DNA of 64,000 nt, taken from positions 1,364,001-1,428,000 of the forward strand of contig NZ_CP022600.1 in NCBI RefSeq assembly GCF_002952215.1, in the 5' to 3' direction. Source of the DNA: Porphyrobacter sp. HT-58-2 (GTDB lineage Bacteria; Pseudomonadota; Alphaproteobacteria; Sphingomonadales; Sphingomonadaceae). Under the pieces are notes generated by a model. That model ran no database searches and had not been told where the DNA came from. It was given only the letters and a program-made list of their open reading frames with translations. The translations under genes and the position numbers were made by a program. Shown one piece after another: positions 1-6,784 of the stretch; position 1 is the first letter of the stretch; each line of letters begins with the position of its first letter.

Positions 1-924
1 GATGCCGGCGTGGTCGACTTCTCCAATCCCGCCGCTGCCGATTGGTTCGCGGAAGAAGTGATCGGCAAGCGGATGCTCGATTTCGGCCTTGACGGGTGGA
101 TGGCCGATTTTGGTGAGTATCTCCCCACCGACCTGCGCCTCCACGATGGCGATCCGATGCAGGAGCATAACCGCTGGCCCGTCCGCTGGGCCGAAGTCAA
201 CGCCCGTGCGGTCGCCTCAAGGGGGCGGACAGGCGATGTGCTGTGGTTCATGCGCGCAGGCCACACCGGGGTGCAGGCCCATTGCCCCTTGCTGTGGGCG
301 GGCGACCAGTCGGTGGATTTCAGCCGCCATGACGGGATCGGGACGGTGATCACCGCCGCGCTGTCATCGGGGCTGGTCGGCAATGCCTTCAGCCATTCGG
401 ATGTCGGCGGCTACACCAGTCTGTTCGGCAATGTGCGGACCGAGGAGCTGATCCTGAGGTGGTACGAACTCGGCGCCTTCAGCCCGGTGTTCCGCACGCA
501 TGAGGGCAACCGGCCGGACGACAATCTCCAGATCGACTCCTCGCCCGAACTGATCGCAGGTTTCGTGCGCTGGAGCCGTGTTCACGAGAGCCTCGCGCCC
601 TATGTGCGCCACCTCGTCGCCGAGGCGCGAGATGCCGGCCTGCCCGCCCAGCGTGCGCTGTTCCTCCACTATCCGCAAGATCGCGAGACCTTCACGATTC
701 AGGATCAGTTCCTCTATGGCGCAGACCTGATGGTGGCACCGGTGATCGAGGCGGGGGCGGTGATGCGCAAGGTCTATCTTCCGGAAGGGGCATGGCGGCA
801 TGTGTGGAGCGGGCAGGACTTCGCGTCCGGCTGGCATAACGTGCCTGCACCCATTGGTGAGCCGCCGGTTTTCTATCGTCCTGACAGCGCCTTTGCCGAC
901 CTGTTCGCCGGAGTAGCCGCATGA
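1..924 (+). CDS. GH31 family glycosidase, sulfoquinovosidase (YihQ/SmoI)-like, 5' end outside window
   Basis: The gene is open from the first base, so its N-terminal half lies outside the window; about 307 codons are visible. The visible part holds the GH31 catalytic core: the nucleophile Asp in WMADFGEY and the acid/base Asp in WAGDQ. The order and wording of these motifs, followed by HSDVGGYT and RTHEGNRP, resemble E. coli YihQ (sulfoquinovosidase) more than ordinary alpha-glucosidases, which usually have GGF where this protein has GGY. In YihQ the Tyr at this point helps bind the sulfonate; this is from memory. The sulfonate-binding Arg/Trp pair would lie upstream of the window. The stop overlaps the start of the LacI gene (ATGA), so the two are translationally coupled. 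GH31 membership is firm. The sulfoquinovose specificity is inferred from motif wording and from the SsuD-type monooxygenase and reductase downstream. Confidence 0.85.
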   Translation, partial: DAGVVDFSNPAAADWFAEEVIGKRMLDFGLDGWMADFGEYLPTDLRLHDGDPMQEHNRWPVRWAEVNARAVASRGRTGDVLWFMRAGHTGVQAHCPLLWAGDQSVDFSRHDGIGTVITAALSSGLVGNAFSHSDVGGYTSLFGNVRTEELILRWYELGAFSPVFRTHEGNRPDDNLQIDSSPELIAGFVRWSRVHESLAPYVRHLVAEARDAGLPAQRALFLHYPQDRETFTIQDQFLYGADLMVAPVIEAGAVMRKVYLPEGAWRHVWSGQDFASGWHNVPAPIGEPPVFYRPDSAFADLFAGVAA

Positions 925-1925
925 GCCGCGCCAACATCAAGGATGTCGCCGCCCGCGCAGGCGTCGCGGTCAAGACGGTCAGCCGCGTGCTCAACGGCCA
1001 CCCCTATGTCAGCGCCGAGTTGAAGGCGCGGGTCGAACAGGCGATGGCCGAGCTCGACTATCGGCCGAGCGTTGCCGCACGCATCCTGTCGGGTGCGAAA
1101 TCGGGGCAGATCGCGCTGATCTACGACAATCACAGCCCCTATTACATGTTCCAGATCCAGAAGGGCTGCTGGGACGTGTGCCACGAGAACGGCATCCGCT
1201 TGTTGGCGCAACCCGTCGACGTCGCCGACCCGCGCGTCGGGGAGCAGGTGCGCGGCCTTGTTAGCGAGACCCATGTCGACGGCATCATCCTGTCCTCGCC
1301 CGTCACCGACTGCGATCCGGTGCTGAGGGCGCTTGAGGGGATGGATGTGCCGTTCGTGCGGATCTCGCCGGGGACCAACCACGCGCTCACCTCCAGCGTG
1401 TTCATGGACGACGCGCAGGCCGCCGACGACATGACGACGCACCTCATCAATGCAGGCCACCGCCGGATCGGGTTCATCAAGGGCCATGCGAACCACATGG
1501 CCTCCGATGACCGGCTGTTCGGCTACCGCCGCGCGCTTGACCGTGTCGGCATCCCGTTCGAGCCGGGGCTGGTGGTCGATGGCGAATTCGACTTCGATTC
1601 CGGCGTGGCGGGCGCGCGGGCGCTGCTCGATCAACCCGATCGCCCGACCGCGATCTTCGCGTCGAATGACGACATGGCCGCCGGCGTGCTCGCTGTGGCG
1701 CATGACCGGGGGATCAACGTGCCTGCCGAGCTTTCGGTCGCGGGCTTCGACGATACCACGCTGGCGCGCACCGTCTGGCCGCCGCTCACCACCATTCGCC
1801 AGCCGATGGCCGAGCTTGCCCGGACGGCAACCCAGATCCTGATCGCAGGCGGGGACATCACCCACAAGCGCCTGCCCCATGACCTTGTCGAGCGCGCCTC
1901 GGTCGCTCCACCCAAGAGGAACTGA
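921..1925 (+). CDS. LacI family transcriptional regulator
   Basis: A 334-residue LacI/GalR repressor. The N-terminal helix-turn-helix (residues about 5-25, IKDVAARAGVAVKTVSRVLNG) is followed by a periplasmic-binding-protein-like ligand domain ending in the usual GFDDTTLAR and PPLTTIRQP motifs. It starts inside the stop codon of the GH31 gene (ATGA overlap) and is followed two bases after its stop by the aldo/keto reductase, so it sits within the operon it probably controls. The inducer is not visible from sequence; by context it is a sugar or sulfosugar released by the GH31 enzyme. The operator would be upstream of the operon, outside the window. Confidence 0.92.
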   Translation: MSRANIKDVAARAGVAVKTVSRVLNGHPYVSAELKARVEQAMAELDYRPSVAARILSGAKSGQIALIYDNHSPYYMFQIQKGCWDVCHENGIRLLAQPVDVADPRVGEQVRGLVSETHVDGIILSSPVTDCDPVLRALEGMDVPFVRISPGTNHALTSSVFMDDAQAADDMTTHLINAGHRRIGFIKGHANHMASDDRLFGYRRALDRVGIPFEPGLVVDGEFDFDSGVAGARALLDQPDRPTAIFASNDDMAAGVLAVAHDRGINVPAELSVAGFDDTTLARTVWPPLTTIRQPMAELARTATQILIAGGDITHKRLPHDLVERASVAPPKRN

Positions 1926-1927
1926 CA

Positions 1928-2842
1928 ATGAGTGAACTGCCCCTGCCGCCTGCAACCCGTACGCTCGGGAGCAGCGGGATAGACGTCTCCCCCATCGCCT
2001 GGGGCATGTGGCGGCTGGCCGAGGATGGCCGCACCGCTGCCGACGCGGCCAGGCTGGTGCACGCGGCGCTGGAAGCGGGGATCACCTTCCTCGACACGGC
2101 CGATATCTACGGCTTCGACGGTAATGGCGGCTTTGGCGATGCCGAGGTGCTGCTGGGCGAGGTGCTGGCGACCCAGCCGCGCCTGCGCGATCAGATGGTG
2201 CTGGCGACCAAGGGCGGTATCCTGCCGCCGCTGCCTTACGACCAGAGCGCGGCCTATCTTAACAAGGCCATCGAGGATTCCTTGCGCCGCCTGAAGGTCG
2301 ACAGTGTCGACCTGTGGCAGATCCACCGTCCCGATATCCTCGCTCACCCGCAGGAGGTGGCGAGGGTGCTCGATGATGCGGTGGCGAGCGGCAAGATCAG
2401 GGCGCTGGGGGTGTCGAATTTCACGCAGGCCCAGATTGCCGCGCTCCAGCATTTCCTTGGCAACAAGCTGGTCAGCACGCAGCCGGAAATCAGCCCCTTG
2501 CGGATCGACTGCTTCGAGAACGGCGAACTGGATCAGGCGATGATGCTGGGGCTGACCCCGCTGGCGTGGTCGCCACTGGGAGGCGGGCGTCTGGCCGCGC
2601 CGGAAACGCCGCGCAACAAGGCGGTGGCGGCGGCGCTCGATGTGGTGGCCGAGGCGCAAGGCGTGTCGCGCACGGTCGCGGCCTATAGCTGGCTCATGGC
2701 GCATCCGGCGGGGATCATTCCGATCATCGGCTCGCAGAACGCCGCCCGCATCGCGGAAGGGGCGCAGGCGCTCAAGGTCCGCTGGACGCGCACCGATTGG
2801 TACGCCGTGCTGGTCGCGGCGCGGGGCGTGCCGCTGCCCTGA
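1928..2842 (+). CDS. Aldo/keto reductase, candidate 6-dehydroglucose reductase (SmoB-like)
   Basis: A 304-residue aldo/keto reductase of the YdhF-like type. The catalytic tetrad is visible as Asp56 and Tyr61 (FLDTADIYG), Lys95 (ATKGG) and His133 (IHRPD). The GVSNF, SPLGGG and IIPIIGSQ motifs of the barrel and NADP-binding end are present. Start ATG has the good Shine-Dalgarno AAGAGGA upstream. It lies between a LacI regulator and an SsuD-type monooxygenase. In the sulfo-SMO pathway of Agrobacterium an enzyme of this family (SmoB) reduces 6-dehydroglucose, the product of sulfoquinovose monooxygenase, to glucose. That assignment here is an inference from gene order and family. A general sugar or carbonyl reductase remains possible. 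Confidence 0.88.
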   Translation: MSELPLPPATRTLGSSGIDVSPIAWGMWRLAEDGRTAADAARLVHAALEAGITFLDTADIYGFDGNGGFGDAEVLLGEVLATQPRLRDQMVLATKGGILPPLPYDQSAAYLNKAIEDSLRRLKVDSVDLWQIHRPDILAHPQEVARVLDDAVASGKIRALGVSNFTQAQIAALQHFLGNKLVSTQPEISPLRIDCFENGELDQAMMLGLTPLAWSPLGGGRLAAPETPRNKAVAAALDVVAEAQGVSRTVAAYSWLMAHPAGIIPIIGSQNAARIAEGAQALKVRWTRTDWYAVLVAARGVPLP

Positions 2843-2886
2843 TTGGCCCCACGAGAACACAAGATTTGGACGAGGAACCTGAGGAA

Positions 2887-3987
2887 ATGAGCCAGCCCCC
2901 CCTTGCGCAACAATGCGAAATCGCGTGGTTTTCCGCGCTGTGTGACGACGATTACGAATTCCTCGGCGTCCCCGATCCCTATCTGCAATCGAGCTGGGAG
3001 CATTGCCGCAACCTCGTGCTGCGCGCCGAGGAAGGCGGGTTCGACAACATCCTCCTGCCCTCGGGCTACCAGCTTGGGGTCGACACCACGATCTTCGCTG
3101 CCGCCGTCGCGACGCAGGTCAAGCGCATCAAGCTGCTGTGGGCGACCCGCATGGGCGAGGACTGGCCGCCGCAACTGGCGCGCCGGATCGCGACGCTCGA
3201 CCGCATCCTCGGCCCGAATGCGGCCGGCACCGGGGGCAGGCTCAACGTCAACATCATCTCCTCGGACATGCCGGGCGAAAAGATCGAGAGCGGCCCGCGC
3301 TACCGCCGCGGCACCGAGATCATGAAGATCGTTCGCACGTTGCTGAACGGCGAACACCTCGATTTCGATGGCGAGTTCTACAAGCTCAAACTCGATCCGC
3401 CGCGGATCACCACCCTCAGTGGCAAGTGTCCGCCGTTCTATTTCGGCGGCCTCAGCCACGAAGCGCGCGAATGTGCGGCTGAGGCGGCGGACGTCTACCT
3501 GATGTGGCCCGACATGATGGACAAGGTGCGCGAGAACATCGTCGACCTCAAGGCCCGCGCCGCCAGTTACGGGCGCACGCTCAAGTTCGGCTACCGCGTC
3601 CACGTGATCGTGCGCGAGACCGAGGACGAGGCGCGCCACTACGCCGACCGCCTGCTGTCGAAGCTGGACGACGAGGCGGGCCGCGCGATCCGCGAAAAGA
3701 GCCTCGACGCCAAGAACTACGGCGTCCAGCGCCAGCAGGAGCTGCGCGGCGCGGCCGATGGCGATGGCTTTGTCGAGGAGAACCTGTGGACCGGCATTGG
3801 CCGCGCGCGTTCTGGCTGCGGGGCGGCGATCGTCGGCACGCCCGACCAGGTGCTGGCGAAACTGCGCGCCTATCAGGCCGAGGGGATCGAGGCCTTCATC
3901 CTGTCGGGCTATCCGCACATGCAGGAGGCCGATCTGTTCGCGCGCCATGTGCTGCCGCATATCCAGCACGGCCCGCTGGAGATGTGA
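2887..3987 (+). CDS. FMNH2-dependent alkanesulfonate-type monooxygenase, candidate sulfoquinovose monooxygenase (SmoC-like)
   Basis: A 366-residue luciferase-like flavin monooxygenase of the SsuD branch. Shared features include the early LLPSGYQLG segment, YFGGLSHEA, the RVHVIVRET segment (E. coli SsuD has RLHVIVRET), the ENLWTGIG segment and the LSGYPH segment near the C-terminus. The in-frame region extends further upstream, but ATG 2887 is chosen because GAGGAA lies just before it and the protein then begins like its relatives. Such enzymes cleave C-S bonds of sulfonates with reduced FMN and O2, giving an aldehyde and sulfite, and need a separate flavin reductase, which is not seen in this window. 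With the GH31 enzyme and aldo/keto reductase upstream it fits SmoC. No terminator with a T-tract follows, only a long inverted repeat. Confidence 0.88.
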   Translation: MSQPPLAQQCEIAWFSALCDDDYEFLGVPDPYLQSSWEHCRNLVLRAEEGGFDNILLPSGYQLGVDTTIFAAAVATQVKRIKLLWATRMGEDWPPQLARRIATLDRILGPNAAGTGGRLNVNIISSDMPGEKIESGPRYRRGTEIMKIVRTLLNGEHLDFDGEFYKLKLDPPRITTLSGKCPPFYFGGLSHEARECAAEAADVYLMWPDMMDKVRENIVDLKARAASYGRTLKFGYRVHVIVRETEDEARHYADRLLSKLDDEAGRAIREKSLDAKNYGVQRQQELRGAADGDGFVEENLWTGIGRARSGCGAAIVGTPDQVLAKLRAYQAEGIEAFILSGYPHMQEADLFARHVLPHIQHGPLEM

Positions 3988-3994
3988 TCCACCA

Positions 3995-4086
3995 CCCCGT
4001 CCCGGGCTTGACCCGGGACCCAGCTTTCTTGCTGCATATCCGCCGCAAGAAGAATAGCTGGGCCCCGGGTCAAGCCCGGGGCGGGG
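3995..4086. repeat. Long imperfect palindrome, REP-like intergenic element
   Basis: Arms of about 31 bases at 3995-4024 and 4056-4086 are inverted copies of each other with two mismatches. The arms carry the core CCCGGGCTTGACCCGGG. A shorter inner pair (TTCTTG and CAAGAA) extends the stem towards the centre. It follows the stop of the monooxygenase gene by seven bases. It looks like the dispersed palindromic repeats common between genes in alphaproteobacteria, and as RNA would form a very stable hairpin. No T-tract follows it. Confidence 0.75.
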
Positions 4087-4224
4087 AAAAAGTCCAACAC
4101 CACCCCTCTTCCGGAATTGTAGGCCGCGCCAGCCGCCCCCTTCGCGCGAATCTGCGCGGGGTCATGCCCCTGCTTGCCGCCCCCTAGGCCCCCTCCAGAC
4201 CCCGCTTGGCCCCCGCTTGCGCGG

Positions 4225-4240
4225 TGTTTCACGTGAAACC
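4225..4240. promoter_or_regulatory. parS-like ParB binding site
   Basis: TGTTTCACGTGAAACC matches the parS consensus TGTTTCACGTGAAACA at 15 of 16 bases, with the inner 14-base palindrome perfect. It lies in the intergenic stretch between the monooxygenase operon and the acyl-CoA dehydrogenases. The rest of that stretch, outside the palindrome at 3995-4086 and the inverted repeat at 4321-4342, shows nothing recognisable. Two further one-mismatch sites lie in this window. Confidence 0.7.
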
Positions 4241-4320
4241 TTCCCCTACTGCACCCTTGCCCTCGGCGCGGGGTCGATAATTTCCTCTTTTCCGCGTCCC
4301 CTCACGGTGACAAGACGTAT

Positions 4321-4342
4321 CTCAAATCGAAACCGATTTGAG
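4321..4342. promoter_or_regulatory. Perfect 9-bp inverted repeat before the acyl-CoA dehydrogenase operon
   Basis: CTCAAATCG and CGATTTGAG form a perfect inverted repeat around a 4-base spacer (AAAC). The repeat ends next to the Shine-Dalgarno region and 13 bases before the ATG of the first dehydrogenase. It could be the operator of a TetR- or GntR-type fatty-acid regulator, or a hairpin in the leader RNA that affects ribosome access. No such regulator gene is adjacent. Confidence 0.45.
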
Positions 4343-4355
4343 AGGAGAGACCCCG

Positions 4356-5552
4356 ATGAACCTCGAGTTCACCCCCGAAGAGCAGGCCTTCCGTGACGAA
4401 GTCCGCGCCTTCATCGCCGAGAATTATCCCAAGCATCTCGCCGATTTCGGCATGCGCGAAGACATGGAACGCGAGGACTTCCTCGCCTGGCACAAGGTGC
4501 TGGGCAAGAAGGGCTGGTCGGTTCCGGCATGGCCGGTCGAATATGGCGGCACCGGCTGGACCCCGACCCAGCGTTACATCTGGTCGGAAGAAAACGCCCG
4601 CATCAACGCCGTCATGCCGCTGCCTTTCGGCGTGTCGATGGTCGGCCCGGTGATCTACACCTTCGGCAATGCCGAACAGAAGGCCAAGCACCTGCCCGGC
4701 ATCGTCAGCGGCGACGTGTGGTGGTGCCAGGGCTATTCGGAACCGGGTGCAGGCTCCGACCTTGCCAGCCTCAAGACCACCGCCGTGCGTGACGGCGATC
4801 ACTACGTCATCAACGGCCAGAAGACCTGGACGACGCTTGCCCAGCACGCCGACTGGGGCTTCTTCCTGTGCCGCACCGATCCCACCGCCAAGGCGCAGGA
4901 AGGCATCAGCTTCATCCTCGTCGACATGAAGACGCCGGGCGTGGAAGTGAAGCCGATCAAGCTGCTCGATGGCGGCTACGAGGTCAACGAGACCTGGCTG
5001 ACCGACGTGCGCGTGCCGGTCGAGAACCTTGTCGGTCAGGAGAACAAGGGCTGGACCTATGCCAAGTTCCTGCTCGCCCACGAACGCAGCGGCATCGCGG
5101 GCGTGGCGCGCAGCAAGCGCGGCGTTGAAAAGTTGCGCGAAATCGCGACGCACGAGACGCTCGATGGCCAGCCGCTGATCAAGGATTTCGACTTCGCCAA
5201 GAAGGTGAGCCAGCTCGAAATCGATCTCGCCGCGCTGGAAATCACCGAGCTGCGCACGCTGGCGGGCGAACAGGCGGGCAAGGGGCCGGGGCCGGAAAGC
5301 TCGATCCTCAAGATCAAGGGTACCGAAATCCAGCAGCGCCTCACCGAACTGACGCTGGAAGCGGTCGGTACCTACTCTGCGCCTTACATGGGCGGGGTGT
5401 CGAACGACAACGGATCGAATGAACACCCGGTCGGCCCCGACTATGCCACCCACGCGGCGGCGACCTATTTCAACATGCGCAAGACCAGCATCTATGGCGG
5501 ATCGAACGAGATCCAGCGCAACATCATCACCAAGATGATCCTCGGTCTGTAA
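4356..5552 (+). CDS. Acyl-CoA dehydrogenase family protein (first of a pair)
   Basis: A 398-residue acyl-CoA dehydrogenase, an FAD enzyme that introduces the alpha-beta double bond into acyl-CoA thioesters. Typical segments are present: FTPEEQAFRDEVRAF at the N-terminus, the substrate/FAD segment CQGYSEPGAGSDLASL, and YGGSNEIQRNI at the C-terminus. In MCAD-type enzymes the catalytic Glu sits just before the QIQR-like segment (YEGTAQIQR). Here that position is Gly, so the base, if any, must be elsewhere. ATG 4356 is preferred over an earlier in-frame ATG (4338) because GGAGA lies just before it. The second dehydrogenase follows 24 bases downstream, suggesting one transcript and perhaps one heteromeric enzyme. 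Substrate unknown. Confidence 0.9.
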   Translation: MNLEFTPEEQAFRDEVRAFIAENYPKHLADFGMREDMEREDFLAWHKVLGKKGWSVPAWPVEYGGTGWTPTQRYIWSEENARINAVMPLPFGVSMVGPVIYTFGNAEQKAKHLPGIVSGDVWWCQGYSEPGAGSDLASLKTTAVRDGDHYVINGQKTWTTLAQHADWGFFLCRTDPTAKAQEGISFILVDMKTPGVEVKPIKLLDGGYEVNETWLTDVRVPVENLVGQENKGWTYAKFLLAHERSGIAGVARSKRGVEKLREIATHETLDGQPLIKDFDFAKKVSQLEIDLAALEITELRTLAGEQAGKGPGPESSILKIKGTEIQQRLTELTLEAVGTYSAPYMGGVSNDNGSNEHPVGPDYATHAAATYFNMRKTSIYGGSNEIQRNIITKMILGL

Positions 5553-5576
5553 GGCCTGAAGGACGGGAGAGAATTC

Positions 5577-6707
5577 GTGGATTTCAACTTCACCGAAGAA
5601 CAGGGCATGGTGCGCGACGGCCTCTCGCGGCTGGTGCGTGAGCAATACGGCTTCGAGGAGCGTCGCAAGGCCATCGCCAGTGCCGAGGGCTGGCGGCCGG
5701 AAATCTGGGCGCAGCTGGCCGAATTGGGCATTCTCGGGATGCCGTTCTCCGAGGCCGACGGCGGCTTCGGCGGCGGCGCGGTCGATGCCATGGTGATCAT
5801 GGAGGAATTCGGAAAAGGCCTTGTTGTTGAACCCTTTATCCCCACAGTGGTGTGCGCTGGCGGGTTCCTGAAGCACGCCGGAACGGCGGCGCAGAAGGAA
5901 GAGCATATCGGCGCGATCGTTTCGGGGAGCGCGGTCTTCGCCTTCGCCTATGCCGAGCCGCGCGGGCGCTATGACTATGCCGATCTTGAGACCACCGCGA
6001 AGAAGGACGGGGCGGGCTATGTCCTCAACGGCCACAAGGCGGTCGTCATCGGCGCGCCCTGGGCGAGCCACCTCGTCGTCACCGCCCGCACCGGCGGCGA
6101 GCGGCGGGATCGCTCGGGCGTCTCGGTGTTCGTGCTTGCCAAAGACACGCCCGGCGTGACCACCCGCGATTATGTGACGGTCGATGGCCGCCGCGCATCG
6201 GAAGTCTATTTCGAGAACGTGTCGGTCGGTGCCGAGGCGCTGATCGGGGCCGAGGGCGAAGGGCTGGCGCTGATCGAGACCGTCACCGACGAAGCCATCG
6301 CCGCCCTGTGTGCCGAAGCCTGCGGGGCGATGAAGGTCGCCCATGCCATGACGGTGGAATACAGCCGCCAGCGCAAGCAGTTTGGCGTGCCGATCGGCAG
6401 CTTTCAGGTCCTACAGCACCGCATGGTCGACATGTACACTGCCTACGAACAGGCGGTGTCGCTGACCTATCTGGCAACCCTGCGCCTCGGCTCGGACGAG
6501 CGCACCCGCAAGCTGGCTGTGAGCGCCGCCAAGGTCGGCGTGGGCCAGGCGGCGCGGCTGATCGGGCAGGAAGCGGTGCAGATCCACGGCGGCAACGGCG
6601 TGACCGACGAATATGCCATCGGCCATTATTTCAAGCGGTTGACGATCTTCGACAGCGAATTCGGCAATGTCGATCACCATCTGAAGCGCCACGTCGCGCT
6701 GAGCTGA
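5577..6707 (+). CDS. Acyl-CoA dehydrogenase family protein (second of a pair)
   Basis: A 376-residue acyl-CoA dehydrogenase starting at GTG with GGGAGA upstream; it begins MDFNFTEEQ as family members do. The C-terminal part has QIHGGNGVTDEYAIGHYFKR, again with Gly-Gly where many family members have the catalytic Glu. The middle segment reads AYAEPRGRYD where the first enzyme has the usual YSEPGAGSD, so the flavin/substrate-binding segment is also atypical. Such uneven pairs are known from steroid side-chain degradation in actinobacteria, where two unlike subunits make an alpha2-beta2 enzyme with one active site per pair. That this pair does the same is an inference. A strong terminator follows at 6732. 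Confidence 0.88.
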   Translation: MDFNFTEEQGMVRDGLSRLVREQYGFEERRKAIASAEGWRPEIWAQLAELGILGMPFSEADGGFGGGAVDAMVIMEEFGKGLVVEPFIPTVVCAGGFLKHAGTAAQKEEHIGAIVSGSAVFAFAYAEPRGRYDYADLETTAKKDGAGYVLNGHKAVVIGAPWASHLVVTARTGGERRDRSGVSVFVLAKDTPGVTTRDYVTVDGRRASEVYFENVSVGAEALIGAEGEGLALIETVTDEAIAALCAEACGAMKVAHAMTVEYSRQRKQFGVPIGSFQVLQHRMVDMYTAYEQAVSLTYLATLRLGSDERTRKLAVSAAKVGVGQAARLIGQEAVQIHGGNGVTDEYAIGHYFKRLTIFDSEFGNVDHHLKRHVALS

Positions 6708-6731
6708 GGCCCGCGCCTTTGATCAGAAAAG

Positions 6732-6767
6732 GCCCCGCTCTCACAATGGCGAGAGCGGGGCTTTTTT
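6732..6767 (+). terminator. Rho-independent terminator after the acyl-CoA dehydrogenase pair
   Basis: An 11-base perfect stem (GCCCCGCTCTC with GAGAGCGGGGC) and an 8-base loop are followed by a run of six T. It lies between the second dehydrogenase and the convergent helicase gene. Confidence 0.9.
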
Positions 6768-6784
6768 GTTTCGGACACAGGGGT

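Noticed and set aside
873..1955. Long open frame antisense to the first LacI gene (360 codons)
   Set aside because: GC-rich DNA leaves the opposite strand open. The sense frame encodes a clear LacI protein; the antisense product is rich in Arg, His and Ala and resembles nothing.
4302..6344. 680-codon open frame antisense to both acyl-CoA dehydrogenases
   Set aside because: A shadow of the sense genes, which have family motifs and ribosome sites; the antisense frame crosses two genes and has no domain.
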